A DNA stretch of 64,000 bases from Ramazzottius varieornatus (Eukaryota; Tardigrada; Eutardigrada; Parachela; Ramazzottiidae), in assembly GCA_001949185.1 (NCBI GenBank), contig BDGG01000010.1, positions 570,873 through 634,872 on the forward strand. Reading direction: 5' to 3'. Under the pieces are notes generated by a model. It was not told the DNA's origin and ran no database searches. It saw only the letters and a program-made list of their open reading frames with translations. Positions 1-12,440 of this stretch are shown here, piece by piece. A program made the translations under genes and the position numbers. The first letter of the stretch is position 1. Each line of letters starts with the position of its first letter.

Positions 1-357
1 GCGCTTCCATCAACAGTAACCTTTTAGTCAAGGCGCCGTGGAATTCTTCTCTCTTAACGTAAAATTCCACCGCCCGTAGCACACTCGCGACAGGTTGTAA
101 AAGCCTTCAGTAGTGTACAGACCGAGACAAGATATCCCGATGACGAAGCGTGTTTGATTTGTGCTATCATTTGATTGGTCGACGACGTTCCCAACTTCCA
201 AAAAGACTGACGACTGGAAAAATTGTCGAAGTTCGAACGCAAATCCGTTTTTATATTCTCCTCTCCTTCATCCGTTCCTGAGTATTAGTACTTCTCCCTC
301 TGGTCGTGGTATCCCTAGTCATCTGAGTTCCTTGCTACGTGAACGCGCAACGATATT
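1..357. other. upstream region of the Rpt3 gene, no gene seen
   Basis: I see no convincing coding exon on either strand. The short open frames lack family resemblance or plausible splice context. The stretch probably holds the promoter and 5' UTR of the proteasome ATPase gene that starts at 358. I could not identify a TATA box. Confidence 0.4.
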
Positions 358-2435
<2,078 letters not shown>

Positions 2436-2628
2436 ACTCATCTTTCGAACATCTTTTTTCATAGTGCTTTTTTATTCAACAAAATTTTCTTTGCAGTGAT
2501 TGCTTCCGGCTGTACAGCTTTGCTCGAAGCAATCTTTCGACCGTGTTTGTTCTTCATCACCACTTTTTCTATTCTATCACAGTAAAAGGCGGTCATGCCA
2601 ACGAGAGTTTCGGAAAGAAGAGAGATAA

Positions 2629-4727
2629 TCAGGCTTCCACATCAGCAGCACATCGGAAACCTAAATTCGAAGCGGCAGAGTCGAGGCCGTTTTGGCTGCG
2701 AGCTGCACAACGGTACCGGTAACAGTAGCTCTTGTGACAAAGAAACGAGCCACCTTTCTTCACTTTCTCCTCACCGCTCTTGGGTCCTTTGGGATTCTTG
2801 ACGGGTTCTTTGGTCTTTTGGTGATGTACATTCCAGTAATCTGCGGTCCATTCCCATACGTTCCCGGTCTACGAAAAACCAGAGTCGTACAACACTTTCA
2901 GCACGATCGTTTTCATGTTTGCAGAATACTACCCTCCTCTTTGTGTATACAGGAATTTTATTGGCTGGTACCGTGTTGCGGAGGCTGGTCCAACCAATAG
3001 ACAATTTTCGTAATTTCAAAATTCGGATAATTGGCAGGCCATGAGCCCCAAATCTCAAAAGGGAGAACTGGTCGTCTTGATTTTCTTCTGACCGCACTGA
3101 TGAATACAAACTTTATCCCAGGCTCGGCTTCGATAGATAAGACTGTCCCCAGTGCTCCAGTTTTTTTTCTAAGGGAATACCGTGCACGTGTCTCGCGCGA
3201 AGAGACGAAACACCAAATTTCACCAAAACCACCCGAAACCGTAGAAAAGATTTCCAGCGTGCTGGGGTTTTGCTGACCGCTGGTCATTAGTGTTGCTTTG
3301 GTGAGAAGACTGAGGTACATGCAAACAAAAAGACCCAGTCCCGAAAGACCAAAAGCAAGAACTGGGAGGTGAATAAAACTGAGTGATTGTATACACAAAG
3401 AGGACGGTCGTACGCAGAGTGTTAAAACCGTAGAACAATTGAATGTTTTCACGTCAGTCGATTGGTTAAATTGATAGCTTAGTCACTGCGAAGCGCACTA
3501 CTGGAATAATCAACATCATTACTTTTCGATGCTTTTCTTAAGACATCTGAGTTTTGTTCAAAACTGATGTTGAAAACGATGCTTACCATTTGTTTCAGGC
3601 CGAACTTGTTGGGTGGAAGCGAGTCAACAGGTGCGGTCCATTTGAAGCCGTCCTCCCCAGTGTTATTCAGTGGGAAGTCTCCCTGCCAGATATTGGCACC
3701 GTGTTGGCCGCCTTTGCGCAGGAGCTTGTTGCCCCAGGGGAAGAGCTGGTTCTCTGCGCCACCTCGGCATGCGAACTCCCATTCGGCCTCCGTCGGCAGC
3801 CGCTTCCCTTTCCATTTGCAGTAGGCTACGGCATCGTTCCACGAGACATGGACCACCGGATGGTCTTGGCGATCCCTGAGGTCGGACTCGGTGCCTTCTG
3901 GTGACTTCCATGAAGCAGTGGGTGTGTTGTACCACCAGGGCGCGGCGGCCACCGACTCTTTCACCGGCTCCTGCTGGGCTTCTAAAAACAAACAACAGAT
4001 ATTTCTCTGCCCAGTTTCCTGAATTTAGAAGAGAATTTTCTACACACGCTGGAGAAAAAAAATGTTATGTAATCCTGAAAGCTGTTACACCTTGATTCGA
4101 TCATAATGTACGACGAAATTTGAAAGGCTATTTTTGCGCTGACTCGCCCAAATGATTTAAACTGACAGTTTTTCTACATTACTGATGCGGAACCGTCAGC
4201 GTACCTGTCATCTGTCCGAAAAACACAAACGAATTTCCGTATTTTTCCGAGTCAGTTTTATATCCGGTATCTTCCACAAACTGCGCGAAATCAGCGTTGG
4301 GCACTTCCGTTTCATCCATGTAAAACTGGTCAACGATAACTGGACGAGCTGGTCCTTCGCCATCGGCTGGAAAGTGTGGGTCGTCAGTGCCCATGGTAAA
4401 CTTGCCACCGGGAATCAACTTCATTCCTCTGATAACATCCTCCTTATCTTTTGCGGCTTCCGGCTGGGATAACTTATCATTAAGTCCTGACTCATCGGAC
4501 ACGATGGATTCATCGTCTTCCAGGCTGGCTTGCTTCGCGTGAGGATGCGGATTGGAAGCCGGAAGATCACGCTTCAGCGCGTTTGAGCCACAGCCGCATC
4601 CTGCTTTACCATCTTCGGCATCTTTCGCACTGCAGCTGTCTTCCAGAGATAGCGACTTCTCCGAGGCGGATGAACGAGATAAACAGAGGAAAGATAAGAG
4701 TAATAATATTCTGAAGGTGAAATTCAT
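2629..4727 (-). CDS. SUMF1: formylglycine-generating enzyme (sulfatase-modifying factor 1)
   Basis: In the ER this enzyme oxidises the active-site cysteine of sulfatases to formylglycine. There are three exons on the minus strand: 4727-4205, 3981-3587 and 2868-2629 (385 aa; human 374). I chose the ATG at 4727 because it starts a signal peptide ([16 protein letters not shown]); an in-frame ATG 22 codons upstream would put charged residues first. A cysteine-containing variable stretch is followed by the FGE-sulfatase domain from about residue 105 ([49 protein letters not shown]). Both redox cysteines of the active site are present in [16 protein letters not shown], at about 350 and 355 with the normal spacing of five. 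The second intron contains a 535-bp TTAA-type MITE, which makes the last exon easy to miss. Confidence 0.95.
2891..3425. mobile_element. 535-bp non-autonomous DNA transposon (MITE), copy 1, in SUMF1 intron
   Basis: This stretch is nearly identical, and equal in length, to 16485-17019, with only a few substitutions near the right end. The ends form imperfect inverted repeats: CACTTTCAGCACGATCG on the left, and CACTCTGCGTACGACCG as the complement of the right end. A perfect 17-bp subterminal inverted repeat lies at 2935-2951 and 3388-3404. The right end is flanked by TTAA; on the left the TTAA has decayed to ACAA. It has no transposase. TTAA targets are typical of piggyBac-type elements, which is an inference for this family. 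Confidence 0.85.
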
Positions 4728-6105
4728 TGTAAAATTCCGACTAGTAGCTCGTAGTGTATCACATTGAAGTGGCAGGCGAAAAACAGATCTCACGGCTGTT
4801 GTAGCGATGTGAAATCTCTATTGTGGATAAAGTGCGTTGGATTTATGGGTCAACCGTAAATATGGCACGACACTCCGCGCAGTACAATTACGTCGATATC
4901 GATGCCTGATAGCGATGCTGAGGTTGCTCCAAGCAATACCGGTTTTCAACTCGCATGTACAGCCCTGTACCACATCACTCGCGCCAGCACATCTATTAAG
5001 CAAAAGATTCTAGATGGACAAAAAAGGTCGAGTCTTATTTCTGTAAAACCGGGAGCATGGAGTTTCTTAAGTTACCACATAATCGTAAGCCTAAGAGACG
5101 GAGGGAAGCATATTGCTGGACTTTGATCATCAATGCTGACGGTCGGACGTTATCTTGAGGGCACGTTATCCAGCACGATAATCCACTGTAGCAACCGCAG
5201 CTGAAAATTTGCGGAAGGAACTACAGACTAATTTGGTCCGGAAGCTTCATGGCAACAAAGACAAGGAGTATATTTTACAACAAAGATGACTCCCCTACCC
5301 GTCATAAAATTTGTCTGCTTTATTGCGTCCATCAGAAAAAATCCGTAGAGGCCGTAATGTGGCGACGAGTATAAATCAAATTTGGGGCAGCAATGCTGTC
5401 ATTGCATCAATATGTCCTTGATGTGCTGGAACCGTGCTTCCGGGTTCGCGGATCCCGGTCGTACGACTCGGCAACCGAGAAAGTTTCAGTGTATCACGTA
5501 ATACTGCACCTTAGCCTGGAAGCAGTTTTCTTTTACCGCGGCATTTTCGGAATGTCACAAGCCAAAGGGTGTTGTGGCGACAAAGCAAGATGTAAAAGCT
5601 TGCAAAGATACCGCCCACGTGTAGTTATGGCTACTAGAAAGCAACGGCCAACATCCAGCGTTGTGGTCAACTACAGTACGCACGCAAAAATAAGTTCACA
5701 CTACCGTCCTTTATTAACGACGAAAAGAAGACCGATTGCTTTTTAAACTATGATTATGCGTTGAACCTCATGATACGTATCCCTGCGCATGATAGTCCCC
5801 GATGCCGTGTTCGAAATGGCGTGGTAACCGCGTACTTCCATCGAGTAATTCTGCTACCCAACTTATCACTTCCGTCTCCCATCAACCGCATGTAAGTCCG
5901 CGCGACTAGGAGAAACCTTCTTCGATCTAAGGTATGCAGGTTACATCTCAGGCTCCCGCCGTAACATTCTTCTTTGCAGTTTGATCAAAGTTCAGCTGTT
6001 CTTCCTTCCCCATCATCCTTCACTCGCACCAAATCCATCTTCGCTCATTCGACCCTTCACGTTCTTTACGTTTCCGGTCGGGACACGCATTCCTTCTCCG
6101 AGTTT
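4728..6105. other. intergenic stretch, no gene recognised
   Basis: This holds the upstream region of the SUMF1 gene and the 5' part of the next gene on the plus strand. The frame of the following gene stays open back to an AG acceptor at about 5978-5979, so an unrecognised upstream exon may lie between 5400 and 5970. A 117-aa open frame at 5393-5746 has no family resemblance. Confidence 0.4.
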
Positions 6106-7824
6106 ATGCTGACCGCTCTACTGAAAGCTTACCAGCCTTTTTGGAAGTTTAACCACGTCCGACTCACCAACCTTTGTTCTCCGCCCAGCCTGCCACGGAA
6201 GAAACCACCGATGGAAACTCCAACTTCAACCCTCCTCATTGTCAACAATCTGGACGACCTAGCTCCACGAATACAAGCCATCTTGAGGCGATACTGCACG
6301 CAGTCCCTTCAACCCAAAAGCGTCTTCCTGGTTTTGATCAATGTACCACGACGATACAGGTGTACACCTGGTGTACTGCGCGCTGTCCAAGTCAAAACTT
6401 TGGAGCGTATTCACACCGAGTTTCTTCTTGGGTTTCTGCCGGAAAACTTGAAGAGCGCCGTTACGTTTCGTGTCATGGTTTCCACGAAAATCCTGGCGAA
6501 AGGAGTTATCAAGAAAGCCGTGAGATGGCTGAACAAGCATAACAGGGAAAATAAATATGCCGAAAAATTGGAGCATCTCGATGTGCGTAAGTATTAAAAA
6601 TCATTCTATCGCTCGACGTTCCGCATAATGCTACTTTGTAATACTTTTTGCTGGTTGGCACACAATGACAACAATGGCTTTGCTTTTCTGTCGATTTTGC
6701 ACGGGCGCTTCGGCTTCGCATTCATTAGAACGCAATCCATAGTATTGACATGCACGTTTGGCTTTTTCCGTACAATTCTTCGTCGGTTGGATATCTAACG
6801 CCGCTAGCAGTCCAGCATTCATCGTTCTCATCTATACCGAAGAGAAGAAGGTTCGCCGAGTACGAGGACCTTCCCAATCCCCGTCTGTCGCTCCGCCGAC
6901 TACTCAGACTGACGCAGTCCTTAAGCGTCACCAATCTGCGTCGACATGAAAAGATAACCCCACATTTCCGGCCGGACGAACCACGTTACGACGCCGAGTA
7001 CGAAGATTTCCGCAGCAGAAGGGAAACTCGCCGCTTCGTCCGCAGACTTCGCGAAACCATGCGGGACATTCGTCGGGTGGCAGTCCCATCGAGAGCCACG
7101 GACATCAGCCAAAGTGGGACCTTCAATACAGTTCGCGTCGGTGGTCAATCAGGTCTGACCGGCGTGACGGGATTGACCTTACTGGACGAAGCAGACGAAG
7201 ATGACCACGATGACGATGAGGACGCGTAGGTATTTCTCCTGAAACTTCCAGGACTTTTGTATCAGTTGACGTCATAATTTGATTTCTCAATGAAGGAGCT
7301 CCAGCAGCAGTGACGATGATACGATCGTATGGCCTGATAGTGACGAAAGCCAGACCGACACCATTCGCACGGAAATATCCACGCCCAACGAGGGGATAAG
7401 CTTGACATCGAGTCTAGCAGCTGAAATCGAACCGATGTTTCGACAGCTTCATGCCCGGCAAGATGTTCCTGCAAGAAATTCGAGCACTGTCCAAGCGGCG
7501 CCACGGCAAGCACTGCGTAGTGAGCGGCCAGACTCGAACCGGTCCGCGACAGTGTACCATCGACTTGACCAGAACCGAATAGACGCTCGCGGTTTCCAGG
7601 ATCTGTACAGACCAGAGTTTCGACCCGTTTTCAGAAGAAGCATTCCGAGGCCAGAAGTCATATCGATGAGGAACGAGGATGAGTTAGAGCTATCGCATGT
7701 GGAACAAGCTTTCATATGGAATTCTATTGCTTCTGACAGTAACGCACGCCGTGGACTGAACCTACCTTCGGGACCACGAGCAGGGCGTTCTTGCAGGCAG
7801 CAAGAGTCGTCCATCGTGGCGTGA
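6106..7824 (+). CDS. orphan protein, Arg-rich with acidic/serine tract
   Basis: I do not recognise this protein. Three exons with compatible phases (6106-6586, 6811-7225, 7296-7824) give 474 aa from the ATG at 6106. The true start may lie in an upstream exon, because the frame is open back to an acceptor near 5979. The N-terminal 160 residues look folded and basic. The middle is rich in arginine and glutamate (RRETRRFVRRLRETMRDIRR). An acidic run follows (DEADEDDHDDDEDA) and leads into a serine-aspartate tract. The C-terminal third is low in hydrophobics and probably disordered. There is no signal peptide or membrane segment. The exon junctions are supported by splice sites and frame only, so the model is moderate and the function unknown. 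Confidence 0.6.
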
Positions 7825-8781
7825 TTCAGACACCCGAAATTTTTTTTGATGCACTCTCTGTTCTTTAACTCAATGTCCGCGGTACGGTCGGAGTTTGTCC
7901 TGCGTTACGGCAACATGCGCACGGCATTTCAAATTTCGTCGTAATTGCACGTTTTATTTGATACAAGAAAGTTAGCGTCAGTTAGGTTAGCTCAACTGTA
8001 CAAGTTTCGCAAGGCTGCGCCCATCTGTTAAAACAGCCACGGATCAGGACGAATTTTACAAGCCCGTTCAAGCAAAGTTGTCACCACTGACTTTTCGAAC
8101 TTGTCGGACAATTCACGATGAGAGTTTCAGCCCCAACTTTTAGGCTACGGGTGAAAGCCCTGTCAATAAGCTACTAGAATCAACCAGAAACGAATCCTTT
8201 GAAAGTACCATTGATTGCCGAGAAGAAATTATTTGGGTGAGGGTCGTCGTTCAGCTTTTTTCCTGAATTCCAGTCCACAGAAATCGGGCGTGACTCATTT
8301 CACGAAAACTCTAGCGTGTCCGATACTAGATCAGATGCGCTATCGTTCTGCATCAACGAATTCTTTTCGTTGTCTGAAACAAAATTTTTCGAAGCAAAAG
8401 TCTGTTTTGGGACCGTTGGAAAAACAGCGGGAAAACAAGGGTCTCTACAGGACTGCTCCCGTCGAGCCTTGAGCTTCTGTGATCGGTATTTCGACTGCGG
8501 TAGTTCGATTTGGGATGTCTGGTACTTGTCTGAAAAGGGAAAGTTGGGGCTGTCAGGCAAAATTAGGAACAGCTCTCAGAAGTCGTTATTGGGAGAGAAC
8601 CAATGTTTTGAAAGAGTGGTGGAAAAGTTTGCTTGAACGGGCCTCTATCAATGTCATGGCAAACATCGGAAAATCTGAACTGTGCGATTCTACCAGAAAT
8701 CACACGAACAGCATTCAATACGTACTCGTTTACGTAAGCAGCTCATTATAATTCAATCTCGCTCGCTTTCCCAAGATTTAC
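7825..8781. other. intergenic stretch, no gene seen
   Basis: Overlapping open frames at 8215-8640 on both strands mirror each other, show no splice structure and resemble no family. I see no repeat or RNA gene. It may contain the 3' end of the damaged BTB gene on the minus strand, but no further exon could be recognised. Confidence 0.35.
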
Positions 8782-9578
8782 CTGGGATCTCTGCACAACC
8801 TCTTCCAGAAGGTCCTGTTCGACGTAGACAATGCTAAGTCCCGACAGGATATTAAGAGCTTCGAAGTTGAGTAATCCCGTCGCAAGCTGTTCTATTTCCG
8901 GTTCATCTAACTCACGTGTCTATAACAAACAAGACGGTTTCCGTTGTCAACCGCCGTACATCGATTTCGAACACTGCGCTTGTCTTCACTAACGCCGCAC
9001 CCTTACCTTGACTAACAGTGGCAGTACCATATCAAGGTAGTCCGGAAGATTCTTGCACACAAACGACCTGCAGAAAGCTGCAAGTTCCGGAACGCCGTAT
9101 TGCTGAGCACACTCCAAAAACGTCCACGGCGTTCTCTATACATAATCCTTCAGCTCGATCCGTATACAAGAAAGTGACGAGCACAGTAAAGACTTCTTTA
9201 CTGTAGTTCGAAAGTCTTTACTGTAGTTCGGGATGGATATCTGTACGTTGTCCATATGTGCAACGGGTCCGTAAATCATGGCCTGGAACACTTCACTTCC
9301 GATTGCCAGGAAAATCCTGCAAAAGAAGACGGGAGACATTACAGGCGGTGGTCAGCAGGCATAATGTTTGTTTCGTCGGATCCCATCCCACAAAAGAGGA
9401 GTAGCGTTGTGAAGTGATGTCATTCTTACTTGTGAGCATGAAGCTCTTGCTCGGTCCCATTTTCGGTTGGAAAGACGAAGGCGACATCCGAAGCAACGGA
9501 CATGTTCTGCAACAGGTGGGCAGCACGCAGACGCAGCTTCTTCGTTCGTCCTTGCCATCCCCAGTCCGTTCTTCTCAT
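8782..9578 (-). pseudogene. BTB/POZ-domain gene with frame-disrupting lesions
   Basis: Minus-strand exons 9578-9430, 9316-9007 and 8919-8782 encode the start of a BTB protein. A basic N-terminus leads into SVASDVAFVF, then the core motif HAHKIFLAIGSEVFQAMIYG, then ECAQQYGVPELAAFCRSF, which is BTBD1/2/3/6-like, and a BACK-like helix (LLEEVVQRSQ). The ATG at 9578 is preceded by an in-frame stop. The middle exon contains a 20-bp tandem duplication (around 9195-9235) that shifts the frame into a stop. About 75 bp later there is one extra T in a T run near 9115-9120. Together they add 21 bp, so the frame is restored. Without both, the BTB fold reads through cleanly. No later exons were found. It could be a decaying gene or two assembly errors. 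Confidence 0.65.
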
Positions 9579-10651
9579 GGCGAAACTTTAGTTTCGAGCT
9601 GCTCCGTCTGAAAACAAGAAAGCGGAACTAGGAACTCAGGGAAACAAGTACGTACCAAAAATAAAATTCCCTTCGAATCACACATGACTTCACCGAACTG
9701 GACTCACAATCAACAATCAACATCAGTTCTGGCGTCACAGCTTCGCAGTGACATCACACTGGTCAAACGCTGTCCAACCCAATCTGTGCATCACACCTAG
9801 ATACATCAAATCATTCAATCAAGGTACAAAGGCCTTAGCCGCTTTGCGCAGTGCTTGCAAATCAGTACTAGCTGCCCTGCCGCAGGATTTTCTATTGTCA
9901 AAGTGCCCATTGTCCATTTTTCTGCACCAGCCAGGTCAGCCGTGGATCTTCCACATTTTCCATCGGTTAAAGTCCCCGACAATGCTTGCCGTTTTATGGC
10001 ATTTCTGGGTGATGAAAGCTCGGCCCAGTTAACAAGACACTTATTGCGAAGAGGAATCCTTTGTGTGAGGTTTCGGAACTTTCGGTGTATGTCTGTAGAT
10101 GGGCTGGAACGGCTGGCAAACAAGAGAGACAGCATGGCACAGGCAAAGCTGTCTGCGCCCTGCCAGTACCAGTGCCTGGCGTCAGGCTGGACAGAATGCT
10201 CTCGCTGATATCGGAACGATCAGATCGAACAGATCGACCGTTACAACTGCATTTTCGTGCTTGTTCAACTCTTGATATCTGTCATTCCACCGAAACCAGA
10301 TCAACGCCACTATAAACCGTAAATTATAGCTTTATGTTATTGCATGTTGACCGCTCTTGAGCTTGAGATTGGCTAGTGTGTAAATTAGCCAAGGAGCTAA
10401 ATATCTCTCTGTTAGCGGGGGCGAGATCGAGGCGTTGACGACAAATCGCTTCTTTACCTTGTGAGAATTCATTCGCTGCCGAATGCATTACCATTCATTT
10501 TTTTGCTGACTTTATCGTTGCTCACCTCTGGTCGAAGTCTGACGTTGAAAGATCGAAAGGTGAGTCGCTGTTGGTACATTAATCGTCGTCGCAGGTAATT
10601 GAATACGATGTTGCTTTTCGTTTTGGCAGATTCTGATAAACTGCGAGGAAG
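9579..10651. other. intergenic stretch, one unsupported ORF
   Basis: A minus-strand frame at 9815-10135 (106 codons) and an overlapping plus-strand frame at 9855-10208 are open, but neither resembles a known family or shows clear splice partners. The stretch probably contains promoters of the divergent BTB gene (-) and the orphan gene starting at 10652 (+). Confidence 0.3.
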
Positions 10652-11983
10652 ATGGTGAAAGACAAGCTTATGCGCTTGATTGGTCGAACGACGACGGAAG
10701 CAATACCGTATGGGACTCAGGATGAGGAGCAGAGCTTGCACACCGTTACCCCTGTGAAATACAGGACCGTCTTGGAAACCACTATCACAACGTCGACGTT
10801 GGATACCTACAACTTCGGATTCGTTCAGGTATGTGAATTCTGGCCATATTTGTAGAAAATAACCAAAACAAGCTGGATCAGGATTTAAAACCAGTCTGCC
10901 GGAAACTATTTTCCGGGTTTGCTTACGCCCATGAAAAGCCCTTTGGGACCAGCGCACTACTGCGCCAGGTGATCTGGGGAGGTTATGTCGTTTCCACACG
11001 GTTTCTTAAATCGACTTGCGCAGCCAATCGTGTAGATGGCGGGTAGTATGGCGAAATTCCCCGTTTCTGCCTTAGACTTAAACCGTATGGTTCTCATATA
11101 ATTAGTTTATTATTCGAGCTTTACGTTCTAGTACCCAATTCTTCTGTGATGTGAGATATCTGTCGTGCCTATCAAGTTGATTGAATTTTCTATGGACTTT
11201 CGTTGCAGAAAGTTCGGGATTCATTTCGCAGGAAGAAGAAGGCAAAGGAGTACGACCTTATCACCGAAAGACCATCTCCCTTTCAGACGCCTCCTCGCTT
11301 CATCCTTGAGAAGATCGAGCCGGCTACCCCTATAAAGTTCGACTCGCCTTTCGGAATGGAGAACCTTCAGCAACTTGTGATAAAAAGAAAAGCGGGTCAA
11401 CACCAGCTCAAGTACGTTCATTCAGTCCAGCCCACTTCAGATGGCGCAGAGCGACCCAAGTAGGCGTACTTCGCGCTCAAGTAGTTTTTCGTCCTGCCAT
11501 CTGTTAGTTCAACATTCACTCGAACAACCTTCAACCAGACACCACAGTACTCATAGAAAAAATATACATTTGTTCCTCTTTGCACGCTGTATTTTTTTCC
11601 TCTGAAGAGGGTGTTGATGTTTGTGTGCGTTTCTTGCAGGGAAAACTTTGGCGTGAAAACAACTCACGACAGCCAAGACGAAAATGTGTCGGATGTCTCG
11701 GACCTCTCCACAGGAAACCAGGAAGTCTTTGCGAAGCTCGCTGAGCCGCTCAACACTGATGTTGACGAGAAGCTGATGTGCGTATGGCTAGGACTGTCGT
11801 GTTCGCCTCCCCGGGGAGAACTTGTCTTGCATGTCTAAGCGGCATGAAATAATTGATGACTTTCTTTTGACATAATCTTCATCTTCTGATAGTGACGCAT
11901 ACTTCAAGACGCCGGATGGCATACGCAAATATCATCGTCGGTCCAAAGTCTTTCTAAGCGTGAAGGAGGATCATCTCATTTGA
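10652..11983 (+). CDS. orphan 202-aa basic protein
   Basis: I do not recognise this protein. Four exons (10652-10828, 11209-11411, 11640-11777, 11893-11983) join in phase from an ATG to a TGA. The first exon is rich in threonine. The second has a basic cluster (RRKKKAK) followed by a proline-rich stretch (RPSPFQTPPRF). The third is acidic and serine-rich (DENVSDVSDLS). The last ends with KVFLSVKEDHLI. There is no signal peptide, membrane segment or zinc motif. A small, mostly polar protein like this could be a nuclear adaptor, but I cannot assign a role. The reading frame and clean splice sites make a real gene likely. Confidence 0.6.
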
Positions 11984-12440
11984 AGAGCTCTCCGAAGACT
12001 CGATGATACCCACCCGAAAAATCGACCCGTTTTTCCTTTTTTTCCTTTCTTTATCATGACAGACTTTTCTTTCGCCGTTCCTGACTGTCAAGCGTTTCTG
12101 CCACATTTCTTCCTGATTAGTTTTTGGTACTCATTGCTCTGCTGAATTTTGGATCCATTCTTTACGGACTTTTGCTGCACGAAATATTCTTTTTTGCACT
12201 CCAGATTTCACAGACGAATATTTGTCATCGGATACTAGATTAAGAACAAGGCTAACAAAAAAGAGCAGAACACAGACTGTCCAACAAATTTATTTGTCTA
12301 GGATAAAGGAACTGAAATCTGACACCGAATACACAACTCCACCGCTTACCAACGCACTTCAAGACTTGACCAGCAAAAAACGACTGGAACATGAAACTGT
12401 ATTACAATAGGGCTTTTGGGAGACGAGAAAAATTCAGGCT
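11984..12440. other. intergenic stretch with possible orphan exon
   Basis: An open frame at about 12206-12410 follows a possible acceptor (CCAG or ACAG near 12205-12212) and ends in TAG. Its product is basic and threonine-rich. It could be an alternative last exon of the orphan gene ending at 11983, but no donor gives the right phase. It has no ATG. Confidence 0.25.

Noticed and set aside
2771-3452. Long open frames on both strands inside 2891-3425 and their copies at 16476-17082
   Set aside because: They are shadows of the duplicated MITE; the element has no transposase motif, and the frames are interrupted outside the repeat.
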